Positions 17,100 to 24,830 of a DNA stretch of 35,787 bases are shown piece by piece. Every line of letters starts with the position of its first letter. Within the stretch, counting starts at the first letter, position 1. The notes below the pieces were generated by a model, which saw nothing but the letters and a program-made list of their open reading frames with translations, was not told the DNA's origin and did not search any database. Made by a program: the position numbers and the translations under genes. Origin of the DNA: Bacteroidaceae bacterium (GTDB lineage Bacteria; Bacteroidota; Bacteroidia; Bacteroidales; Bacteroidaceae); assembly GCA_016292545.1 (NCBI GenBank), contig JAEDIG010000009.1:1-35787 (forward strand), written 5' to 3'.

Positions 17100-18275
17100 C
17101 TACATGCCCGAGCGGCGGATACGTATCTCAAAGGCTTCGGGATGGGCCGTGCAGAACTGGCGGGCATCGGTGACTACACAGGCCAGATAGCCGCCTCCTC
17201 CTGCACCGGGCATCTTCCATGCCATCACCTCGGGACACCGGGAATAGTGGTCGATATGGGCTTGCACCCTTCCCTGAATCATGGCAGGGAACATAGCTGT
17301 CTGAGCGTTGAAGGAATCCTTGTAGGCCGCGGCAAAAACTTTCAGATCCTTTTTCATGATGGCTTGCCAGCACCGCTCGGCGGCTTCTGCCAGCCGCTCC
17401 ACCTTGGCTGTGGTGATGTCCTTGCCTTCCACCACCGAGCATCCCAAAGGCCTGGGGTCGATGGGGATCATGCACAGATGTGCTTCCAGCCATTCCAGCA
17501 CCTGCTCGTCTTCGCAGGTTTCTATGCGGTCGGGCCAGAAATGGTTATCGTAGTAGTGGCGGCAAAGGCCAGGCACGCAGATGCCGATAGCATCCTGTGC
17601 ACCGCTGATGATGCCGTCTTCGCGTTCGGGATGGTTCTCAAAACAGAACACCAAACGTGCCAACGTCTCGTGATCCATGTTGGGCAACTGGTAGGGCCAG
17701 ATGCGCTTGATGACATTGCGTGTAGAAGTGCTCAGGCCACATCGTTCCCTTATCTCGAACGATGGTTCAAGGCTGATGGTGAGCGCCCATCCCGGTGCAT
17801 AACAGCTCACATAGGGCTGGTCAATCCATGTGCCGGCGAGGTCCAGTCGGGTGGGCAGTTGGCAGGGACTCTTCTTCAGTTCCGTGCTGCTCCGTGCAGC
17901 CAGCCCTTCATGCGGATCGCGCTCCAGCACCACGTATTCAATGCCCCGTTTCTCGCACACCTCCCGCTTGGCTTCGCTTCCGCCGTCGCTGTTTACAATC
18001 AGGATGTCGGGCTTCACGATGTCGAGGGTGGGCAGGAAATCCAGGATGCCGTCGCCGGCATTGATGTAGGCTTCCTTCACATAGCGTATGCTTTTCACCA
18101 TGAACAGGCGTTCCTGTTCGGAGTAGACGGTCTTGTGGTTCTTGTAGTGCAGGATGGTGTTGTCGGAACCTATGCCAACGTATAGGTCGCCATACTGTGC
18201 CGCCTGGCGGAAGAATTCCACGTGGCCGGAATGGAGCAAGTCGTAGCAACCGCTCACAAATACCTTCTTGTTCAT
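17100..18275 (-). CDS. Two-domain cytidylyltransferase-GHMP (fucokinase-like) kinase
   Basis: The 391-residue product joins two enzymes. Residues 1-137 are a cytidylyltransferase-like Rossmann domain: SGCYDLLHSGH (8-18) carries HxGH at His15-His18, and ARSSTELKK (127-135) matches the second nucleotide-binding motif of TagD/RfaE2-type enzymes. Residues 139-391 are a compact GHMP kinase: motif 1 LPTRLDLAGTWIDQP (140-154) is close to the fucokinase form RLDLAGGWTD, motif 2 is GLSTST (180-185), and motif 3 is KMPGAGGGG (354-362). SGAQDAIG (224-231) is also a GHMP mark. The natural reading is phosphorylation of a sugar followed by nucleotidyl transfer. FKP enzymes use different pyrophosphorylase domains and HldE uses a different kinase fold. 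A TAACTTTG promoter lies upstream, and a mutarotase gene follows. Confidence 0.82.
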   Translation of the reverse strand: MNKKVFVSGCYDLLHSGHVEFFRQAAQYGDLYVGIGSDNTILHYKNHKTVYSEQERLFMVKSIRYVKEAYINAGDGILDFLPTLDIVKPDILIVNSDGGSEAKREVCEKRGIEYVVLERDPHEGLAARSSTELKKSPCQLPTRLDLAGTWIDQPYVSCYAPGWALTISLEPSFEIRERCGLSTSTRNVIKRIWPYQLPNMDHETLARLVFCFENHPEREDGIISGAQDAIGICVPGLCRHYYDNHFWPDRIETCEDEQVLEWLEAHLCMIPIDPRPLGCSVVEGKDITTAKVERLAEAAERCWQAIMKKDLKVFAAAYKDSFNAQTAMFPAMIQGRVQAHIDHYSRCPEVMAWKMPGAGGGGYLACVVTDARQFCTAHPEAFEIRIRRSGM

Positions 18276-18297
18276 TGCCTTTTATAAGTTTTGCGGA

Positions 18298-18329
18298 CAA
18301 AGTTACGCAGAAATCATTGATTCTACAAC
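18298..18329 (-). promoter_or_regulatory. Promoter of the cytidylyltransferase-kinase/mutarotase operon
   Basis: On the minus strand TAACTTTG (18305-18298) lies 22 nt upstream of the start codon, with GTTG 20 bp further upstream (18329-18326) as an imperfect -33. It suggests that this two-gene unit is separate from lrgB, which ends at 18375. Confidence 0.65.
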
Positions 18330-18374
18330 ATTTCACATGAATTTTTGTGAAACTTGGAACCAGAGGCATCCTTC

Positions 18375-19067
18375 TCACTCACCCATGAGCCTGAGCACCG
18401 TGGGGGTGAGGAGTGCTGTGAGCACACCGTTGAGGATGAGACCCAGCGAAGCGTATACGCCCCAGGTGGCACCCTTCTCCATGGCGCGCGAGGTGCCCAC
18501 AGCATGTGATGCCGTGCCCATGCCCAAGCCTTGCGACATGGGGTTGCGCACATGGCCCACCTCAAGCACCTTGAAACCGCACACGGCTCCAAAAAGCCCC
18601 ACCAGCACCACAATGGCAGCCGTGAGGGAAGGAATGCCGCCCGATGAACTGCACACCTCCATCGCAATGGGGGTGGTTACCGACTTGGGCGCCAGCGACA
18701 CAATGACCTCGTGCGGCGCTCCCATCAGCTTGGCCGTGAGCACCACGCTCATCAGGCCCACCAGGCATCCCACCAGCTGGCTCATGAGGATGGGCACCAG
18801 TTCGCGCCTTATCTGACGCAGCTGTTCGTAGAGGGGCACGCCCAGAGCAATGATAGCTGGCTTGAGCCAGAACTCTATTTGGAGGCCTGCCTTGTGATAG
18901 GTGTCGAAAGTGATGCCCGTAAGCTTGAGATAGGCAATTATCACCGCAATGGTGACGAGGATGGGATTGAGAAGCACCCACCCGGTGCGTGCCTGCAGGC
19001 GTTTGGCGGCATAAAACACCACAAACGTGAGGGCTATGAGCACCATTTCATTCTTCAGTATTTCCAT
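18375..19067 (-). CDS. lrgB: LrgB/CidB-family membrane protein
   Basis: The 230-residue product is a multi-pass inner-membrane protein of the LrgB/YohK family. Family marks are the KPAIIALGVPLYEQ segment, SLAPKSVTTPIAMEV (about 125-139) and GxxASHAVGTSRAME (about 183-197). These proteins work with LrgA/CidA holin-like partners; in Gram-positives they modulate murein hydrolase activity and autolysis or export small carboxylates, and the plant homologue moves glycolate and glycerate. The function in Bacteroidales is unproven. Its start overlaps lrgA by 20 bp, so the two are translationally coupled. The pair sits directly after a large amidase-like gene on the same strand. Confidence 0.93.
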   Translation of the reverse strand: MEILKNEMVLIALTFVVFYAAKRLQARTGWVLLNPILVTIAVIIAYLKLTGITFDTYHKAGLQIEFWLKPAIIALGVPLYEQLRQIRRELVPILMSQLVGCLVGLMSVVLTAKLMGAPHEVIVSLAPKSVTTPIAMEVCSSSGGIPSLTAAIVVLVGLFGAVCGFKVLEVGHVRNPMSQGLGMGTASHAVGTSRAMEKGATWGVYASLGLILNGVLTALLTPTVLRLMGE

Positions 19068-19398
19068 GACGTTTCATCCATTGATGTGTCCAACCTGTGG
19101 TGATGAGCACCAGTATCGTGCTCACGATTGTGGCAACGGTGATGGGCCAGAAGGAGGCGGCAATCACCTCGAAATAGAGCATGAGTGCCACGCCTGGCGG
19201 CACAAAGAAAAAGCCCAGATTGCTGATGAGGAAGTCAGAGATTCCCTTCACCCATTCCAATTTCACCCATCCCATCTGCAGGAAGGCTGTCAGCAGCAGC
19301 ATGCCCACGATGCTCCCTGGCAAATGGATGCCCGTGGCCCATACAACAATCTCTCCGAGGGCCAGGCAGCCAAAAAGAATACTACATTGTTTAACCAT
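19048..19398 (-). CDS. lrgA: LrgA/CidA-family holin-like membrane protein
   Basis: The 116-residue product has four hydrophobic segments and the family pattern LPGSIVGMLLL (about 26-36), followed by LISNLGFFFVPPGVALM (about 58-74). LrgA/YohJ proteins are small holin-like inner-membrane partners of LrgB. The gene begins 30 bp after the stop of the amidase-like gene and ends inside the lrgB start, giving a three-gene unit. No separate promoter is visible in the 30-bp gap. A role in controlling cell-wall hydrolysis is inference from the family and the neighbour. Confidence 0.92.
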   Translation of the reverse strand: MVKQCSILFGCLALGEIVVWATGIHLPGSIVGMLLLTAFLQMGWVKLEWVKGISDFLISNLGFFFVPPGVALMLYFEVIAASFWPITVATIVSTILVLITTGWTHQWMKRHGNTEE

Positions 19399-19428
19399 AA
19401 ACTTAATCGTGTCATTATAAAAACATCT

Positions 19429-22400
19429 CTAGTTGCTCACCGCCTTGCCGTCCATTAGGAACTGCATGACCTGCTCCATCATTATGTTTCGTGCCCTTGC
19501 AGGACGTATTGTCTCCAGCGGGAATCCCATGACCAGAGTGCGATAGTCGCCCTGATAGGCCACGGCCGCACCAATGCCGTTCTCGCTGTAACGCATCACA
19601 GTGTGTGCCTCGTCCGATGCCGGCTCTATGCCGTCGGGCGATTCCACTATATAGCATCTGTCATTGAGCTGTTGGTTGAACCGCACGTGCCCCTGGAGCA
19701 TCCTGAAGGGAGAGTTCACGAAATGAGCCTTACCTTCGCGTGCAGCCCTGCCCACACGCCATTTGTATTTGAGTACGTCGGTGGCAAACTTGCGGTCCTC
19801 TTCGAGCGAGGGTGTCAGAGGGTTGTCCCAGAGGTCGGATGCCACATAGCTGCCGCTCACCAGCAGGCTTCCTCCCTTCTGGCAATAAGCAGTGAGGGCC
19901 TTCTGCATGTCGGGGGAGAAGGTCTTGAATGCCAGCGGACAATAACCTCCACGCCCGGTTTTCGTCTGCTTCTGCTTGCCCAGGATGAGGTCCACGCAGT
20001 CATAGTCGGGCAGGTTCACCTCTCCTGCCTCCACACACTCGTTGCTGCAAGATACAAATGAATATCCGGCTTCGAGCAATGCCTGACCGTGGACAGAGGG
20101 ATAGTCGAAGGTGTTACCGGCAATCACCTTTGTCTCATAGTTGCCCCAGCTGTCCCCGAAGCCGGAGGCATTGTCGTCCATCCAGGGGACATCGCGCCGG
20201 AACTCCTTCATGCTGCCGATATAGCTGATGTCCTGCACATAGGGGACACCATGATCCAGTTCGTCGAGGAATCCGGCAAAGAGGGTGTCGTTGGGAGCCG
20301 GTGCTACAAAGTCGTCGGGCGCACAGATGCGGTCGAATCCGTTTACAACCATCACAGTACCCTTGGACGAGCCGCCCATTGTGCCGGCGCTCAATGTCTC
20401 GGAGGGGAAGCTGCGCCCTCCCTCGTTGACGGCCTCCACACGGAAACTGCATGGCACAAAGGGGGTGAGGGCGGTTTCGAACGAGGTGCCTTCTACATAC
20501 TGCCCGTTGTCGAAATCCTGTCCGCCGATGCGGGTGTATACGATGTAGCCCTTGGCCTCGGCTGTGGGTTCCAGCGGGTCGGTGACAGGTTGCCAGGTGA
20601 GCCTTGCGCGCCCATCGTCTGTCATGGTCACTGCCAAGTGCTGGGGAGGCAGCGGAGCCACCACGGCCTCCTGCCTGCGCTGTGAGGCGATGAAGCGCAG
20701 AATGCCCTTGTAGATGGCACGCGATACGCTGAATCGGAAACGCGGATCAATGCCATAGCGCATGTCGGCAAAATTCTGATGAGAGAGCAGTTCCAGCAGC
20801 ATAGCGGGCACTCTGGGCACCCGTGCTTCGAAATAGGGCTGGTTCCACATGCCCCGGCGTGTCCATTCGGGCTCGTAGAGAGTACGTATGTCACTGGTGA
20901 TTTGCGACACCACCAGGTCGCATAGGTCGTGGTTGAGGTATCGGGTGGTTCCGTTGGCAAACCTCTCCTGCCCTTCCGACAGGGTGCAGTATATGCCCAG
21001 CGTGCCGATGATGAAATCGGTTTTGCGGGTGCCTGCATCGGAATGGAAGGCCAGCGAAAGGTCGAGTGGAATGTGCAGGCCTTCCCTTTCGGGACACACT
21101 TCCGAGCCGCCTGCCAGATAGTTCACCCATTCGCCGCGGCAGCGATAGTCGTCCACATAGTCGTTTTCATTGCGGGTGGGGCTATAGATGGAGTCGGGCA
21201 TGCCTGCCCATTGGAGCCAATAGCGAGCGCCCTCTGTCCAGCGCGGATAGCCGCTGGCCTGTTGATGTTGCGAGTCCGTCCCTCTGCGTATGTTTCCCAT
21301 GCCTCCGCCAATCTTCACGGCATCGGCGGTGACGATGTCTCCTGCATGCGAAGTGCGGTTGGTGAGGCTCACACCGTGTGCCGGATTCCCCTTCTCAAAG
21401 GCGAAGGAACCCAAGTAAATCCACGTGCCTCCGCCCATCTGCTGGTTCACCCGAAAGGCTGTCTGCCCACCCAGATGGCTTACGGTGTAGCAGGCCTCGC
21501 GGGTGCTCTTGGGAAGGCTTTTATAGGACACATACACGGAGTATCTGCCTGTGTGTGGGACAGATGGGCTCCATGTGATGGTGCTCTCCCGGCCTTTGCT
21601 CACGGTAATGGATTGGCGGCATGTGCCATGTCTGAAAGGATTCTGATCATAGTCGTATGTGGATTCGCGCTGGGCAAAGCCCTCGCCTTCGGCCATTGTC
21701 CACTCCCTGTCGCCCTGTACTTCGGCATAGCTGGCTTTCGGCCATGGGCTCCCGTCGTTGTCTACAATCACCTCGTTGTCGTTCACGTCCCTCTCCCGGG
21801 GCAGCATCACGTAGCCGCCCGCCCTTTCCAACATGGGCACAAGATAGGGCAGCACATAGCTTTGTGTGAACAGATCCTCCACGGTTTGGAAGATGCGTGC
21901 CCGCTGCCATTCCCATCTGTCGAGGCTCTTTTCATAGTAGTAGCCATGGCTTTGCCACATGGCGATGTGGCGGCCTTGGAGACCCTTGCTTGGCTTGTGC
22001 GGCTGGTCGATGGCAGTGACCAGAGGCGTTGGACTTTCGGGGGCAAATCGGGGAGCACGCCTGTCAGGCTTCTTTCGGGTGGCCAGCGGAATGAGTTCCT
22101 CAATGGACCGCCCGTTGGTGAATAGCATAACGTTTTTTCCCTCAAGGTGGGGAGGGAGTATCTGTCTGATGCTGGCATAGATGTGTGCCACATTGTCCTC
22201 GCGGAATGGAATGTAGGAGCAGTTGATGTTGGCATACAGTTCCAGCGTTTTGCCTGCAGCTGCCACCGAGTCGATATGTACTGCCCCGATGGTGCAATGT
22301 TTGCATGCTTCCTCGTCGAGTATCCTTCCGATGGCTGTGCGCACCTCCTGCGTGAGCAGGGGTTCCTGTGCATGGGCTGCTCCTGCGGGGAGGATGCCTG

Positions 22401-22452
22401 CAAGCACTACAATCGCTCTGCGCATGGCAGAGAAAATATTTCTGTAATCCAT
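19429..22452 (-). CDS. Secreted Amidase_3-like protein with golvesin-like insert and FnIII domain
   Basis: The 1007-residue product has a signal peptide (ending AAHAQ, about 25-29). A zinc-amidase core is split in two: His169 in WQSHG, Glu192 in TVEDL, then after a long insert His470 in LAFHSDAG and Glu554 in VPAMLLELLSHQN, matching the ligands and catalytic Glu of N-acetylmuramoyl-L-alanine amidases (Amidase_3). The insert (about 275-390) resembles a golvesin C-terminal-like binding domain (YSVYVSY, FRVNQQMGGGTWIYLGSF, TADAVKIGGG). An FnIII domain follows (about 600-690), then a C-terminal alpha/beta region with GGSLLVSGSY that is not identified. I chose ATG 22452 for the signal peptide; upstream ATGs at 22458 and 22545 are less likely. 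lrgA and lrgB follow in the same direction. Confidence 0.85.
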   Translation of the reverse strand: MDYRNIFSAMRRAIVVLAGILPAGAAHAQEPLLTQEVRTAIGRILDEEACKHCTIGAVHIDSVAAAGKTLELYANINCSYIPFREDNVAHIYASIRQILPPHLEGKNVMLFTNGRSIEELIPLATRKKPDRRAPRFAPESPTPLVTAIDQPHKPSKGLQGRHIAMWQSHGYYYEKSLDRWEWQRARIFQTVEDLFTQSYVLPYLVPMLERAGGYVMLPRERDVNDNEVIVDNDGSPWPKASYAEVQGDREWTMAEGEGFAQRESTYDYDQNPFRHGTCRQSITVSKGRESTITWSPSVPHTGRYSVYVSYKSLPKSTREACYTVSHLGGQTAFRVNQQMGGGTWIYLGSFAFEKGNPAHGVSLTNRTSHAGDIVTADAVKIGGGMGNIRRGTDSQHQQASGYPRWTEGARYWLQWAGMPDSIYSPTRNENDYVDDYRCRGEWVNYLAGGSEVCPEREGLHIPLDLSLAFHSDAGTRKTDFIIGTLGIYCTLSEGQERFANGTTRYLNHDLCDLVVSQITSDIRTLYEPEWTRRGMWNQPYFEARVPRVPAMLLELLSHQNFADMRYGIDPRFRFSVSRAIYKGILRFIASQRRQEAVVAPLPPQHLAVTMTDDGRARLTWQPVTDPLEPTAEAKGYIVYTRIGGQDFDNGQYVEGTSFETALTPFVPCSFRVEAVNEGGRSFPSETLSAGTMGGSSKGTVMVVNGFDRICAPDDFVAPAPNDTLFAGFLDELDHGVPYVQDISYIGSMKEFRRDVPWMDDNASGFGDSWGNYETKVIAGNTFDYPSVHGQALLEAGYSFVSCSNECVEAGEVNLPDYDCVDLILGKQKQTKTGRGGYCPLAFKTFSPDMQKALTAYCQKGGSLLVSGSYVASDLWDNPLTPSLEEDRKFATDVLKYKWRVGRAAREGKAHFVNSPFRMLQGHVRFNQQLNDRCYIVESPDGIEPASDEAHTVMRYSENGIGAAVAYQGDYRTLVMGFPLETIRPARARNIMMEQVMQFLMDGKAVSN

Positions 22453-22473
22453 AAACATACAGTTAAGATGGCG

Positions 22474-22481
22474 CAAAATTA
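22474..22481 (-). promoter_or_regulatory. Possible -7 element of the amidase-lrgAB unit
   Basis: TAATTTTG reads on the minus strand 22 nt upstream of the chosen start codon. There is no clear TTTG at -33 (TTTC lies 23 bp upstream). It supports 22452 over the longer start, which would lie upstream of the promoter. Confidence 0.4.
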
Positions 22482-22520
22482 CACTTTTTCTGTGAAACAG
22501 AGAAGAAAATGCGGCTTTAG

Positions 22521-22552
22521 CTTGTCCAATTTGGTCAAAATACATATCTTTG
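22521..22552 (+). promoter_or_regulatory. Promoter of the FAS1/CotH operon
   Basis: CTTG (22521-22524) is followed after 20 bp by TATCTTTG (22545-22552), a good -7 with a near-consensus -33. The predicted transcript starts near 22557, about 65 nt before the start codon. Confidence 0.68.
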
Positions 22553-22621
22553 CAGGCAGAACCGTCAAAATATCTGAAGGCATGCTGATAAAATTGATAA
22601 ATAATAAGAATACAGTGCTAT

Positions 22622-24763
22622 ATGAAGAATTTAACAAATTTCCGCAACCTCCTTTGCCCTCTCCTAGTGGGAACGGCAATCCTGCTGGCCGGATGTAGGG
22701 AGCAGGTAGACACCAGCAACCGCTATGTCTTCACAATGGAAACGATTGCCTCCTATCTGCAAAAGCATGAGGACTATAGTGAATACACTCGTCTGCTCGA
22801 CGAAGTGAAGATCAGCAAGTACAGCGAATCTTCAGTCATGCAGCTGCTTTCTGCACGCGGCAACTACACTTGCTTTGCCCCCACCAATGAGGCCATTGCC
22901 CATTATCTGGACAGCTTGGTGGCAAAGGGGCTTATCCCCGAACCCAGCTGGGAGGCCTTCCCCACCGATGAGATGCGCGACTCGGTGAAGAAAGTGATTG
23001 TGTTCAACAGCATCATCGACGGTGGCGACTTCGACTATGAAGGCAACAGTGTGACTTATGAGACAGGTTCCTTCCCCGCCAATCCCAATGAAGAAATCGC
23101 CTCTCCTACCTTGGCCGACCGCAAGCTGGCGGTGCTCTACGGCAACAACCCGGACAGCATCTTTATCAACAAGACTGCCCGCATCTCGGTCAACAACCGC
23201 GACATACCGGCCATCAACGGTATCATTCACCAGATGGAAGATGTGATTGCTCCCGGCAACGACGGTCTTACGGCTGTGCTTCAGAGCTACCTCGACACCA
23301 ACACCGACGGTTACCGCGTGATGGCACGCCTGGTGCTGGCATGCGGGTTGGGAGACACGCTCTCCAAGATTCGCGACGAGGCATATGAGTACCTCTATCA
23401 GACAGGAGCCATCCAAAACATGGGCACACACCCCACTGAGGGTTCCTTGGGCTATCTGCCCGAGCACCGCAAGTATGGCTTCACCATCTTTTCCGAGACT
23501 GACGAGTTCTGGAGCCAGACGCTGGGCAAGGACGCAAGCGACATCACGCCCAACGATGTGATGGATTATCTGCAGGGCGAGGGTCTCTATCCCGATGCCG
23601 TGCGCGACGACAACTATGCCAGCGAGAAGAACCTGCTCAACCAGTTTGTCACCTATCACATCCTGCCCGTAAGGCTGCCGGCCGACAAACTGGTCATCCA
23701 TTACAACGAGCGTGGCTACGATCCCAAAGTGGGCACGCCGGGTGTGTGCATGTATGACCTCTACACATCGATGGGAGAACGCCGCATCGTGAAAATCTTT
23801 GAGAGCCGCGAAAGCAATGGCGTATACCTGAACCGTTTTCCGAATATCAACAACGGACGCCGGGAGAACTATCACGAAAACAGCTGCGATGCCGACAAGG
23901 TGGGTGTGTTTGTGGATCGCGAGCGTGCCAACGTAGAGGCTGTCAACGGCATCATCTATCCCATCGACAAGCTGCTTGTATACGACGAGGCCACGCGCAA
24001 CAATCTGCAGCGCCAGCGATTGCGCTGGGATGTGTCGAGCTTGTTCCCTGAGTTCCTCAACAACGATATCCGCGGACAGACAGTAACCACCAAAGAACAC
24101 ATGACAGTGGGCATACCGTCGGACGACCAATACAAGTATTTCAACGACATGGACATCCTCCGCGGCACCAAGTTCTACTATCTGCTGGGACGAGGCAAGG
24201 GATGGCCCAACTATCTGGGTGATGAGTTCAATGTCATTGGCCGCTACGAACTTGTGATGCGCCTTCCGCCTGTGCCCAAAAGGGGTACCTACGAGTTCCG
24301 TATCGCCAACTCAACGGGTGTGAATTACCGAAGCATGTGTCAGGTATATTGGGGTTCCGACAAGAATTCCCTCACGGCCATGGGCACACCGCTGGATTTC
24401 CGCGTGAACGGTCTCTATCGTCTCACTGATGCCGGCACTTTCCCAAGCCCAGTAGGATGGGAGCCCGACACCGACGACGATGACTACAATGCCGAGGTGG
24501 ACAAGAAGATGCGCAACAATGGCTTCATGAAGGGCCTCCAGCTCTATTGCGCAGGTTCTCCAGGCACCGCCACACCCGGACGCGGCAGTGTCTACCTGAC
24601 GCGACGTATCATGTTCACTGCCACAATGGACCCCGATGTCACTTATTACCTCCGCCTCAAGAATGTGCTCGACCGCGAGGACAAGCAGCTTTATATGGAC
24701 TTTATCGAGATTTGCTCCAAGGAGGTGTATGACAACCCCGAGGAACCGGAGGACATCTGGTGA
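22622..24763 (+). CDS. Fasciclin (FAS1) domain lipoprotein
   Basis: The 713-residue product has a lipoprotein signal with LLAGC (Cys25). At least one FAS1 domain is clear at about 45-215: NYTCFAPTNEAI (80-91) is the H1 motif and NNRDIPAINGIIHQMEDVI the H2-like end. A second FAS1-like unit spans about 225-460, ending in ANVEAVNGIIYPIDKLLV. The C-terminal third is beta-rich and ends in an acidic tail (NPEEPEDIW). FAS1 domains mediate adhesion and glycan or protein contact; Bacteroidales encode many such lipoproteins beside surface glycan-handling systems. It is the first gene of the unit with the CotH protein 67 bp downstream, so the two likely form a surface assembly. No ligand can be predicted. 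Confidence 0.85.
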   Translation: MKNLTNFRNLLCPLLVGTAILLAGCREQVDTSNRYVFTMETIASYLQKHEDYSEYTRLLDEVKISKYSESSVMQLLSARGNYTCFAPTNEAIAHYLDSLVAKGLIPEPSWEAFPTDEMRDSVKKVIVFNSIIDGGDFDYEGNSVTYETGSFPANPNEEIASPTLADRKLAVLYGNNPDSIFINKTARISVNNRDIPAINGIIHQMEDVIAPGNDGLTAVLQSYLDTNTDGYRVMARLVLACGLGDTLSKIRDEAYEYLYQTGAIQNMGTHPTEGSLGYLPEHRKYGFTIFSETDEFWSQTLGKDASDITPNDVMDYLQGEGLYPDAVRDDNYASEKNLLNQFVTYHILPVRLPADKLVIHYNERGYDPKVGTPGVCMYDLYTSMGERRIVKIFESRESNGVYLNRFPNINNGRRENYHENSCDADKVGVFVDRERANVEAVNGIIYPIDKLLVYDEATRNNLQRQRLRWDVSSLFPEFLNNDIRGQTVTTKEHMTVGIPSDDQYKYFNDMDILRGTKFYYLLGRGKGWPNYLGDEFNVIGRYELVMRLPPVPKRGTYEFRIANSTGVNYRSMCQVYWGSDKNSLTAMGTPLDFRVNGLYRLTDAGTFPSPVGWEPDTDDDDYNAEVDKKMRNNGFMKGLQLYCAGSPGTATPGRGSVYLTRRIMFTATMDPDVTYYLRLKNVLDREDKQLYMDFIEICSKEVYDNPEEPEDIW

Positions 24764-24830
24764 TTCTGTGCGCCGAGATTTGAAGGAGTATTACAATTAA
24801 TTAATATAACAGCAAACCAACAAAAAAAAA

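Noticed and set aside
17100..18275. Two genes joined by a sequencing frameshift
   Set aside because: The frame is open throughout, both domains are in the same frame with a short linker, and no internal start with promoter-like DNA is seen between them.
22832..24130. 432-codon minus-strand frame opposite the FAS1 gene
   Set aside because: The plus strand encodes a lipoprotein with a lipobox and FAS1 motifs; the reverse product has no recognisable domain and many Val/His runs typical of antisense frames.
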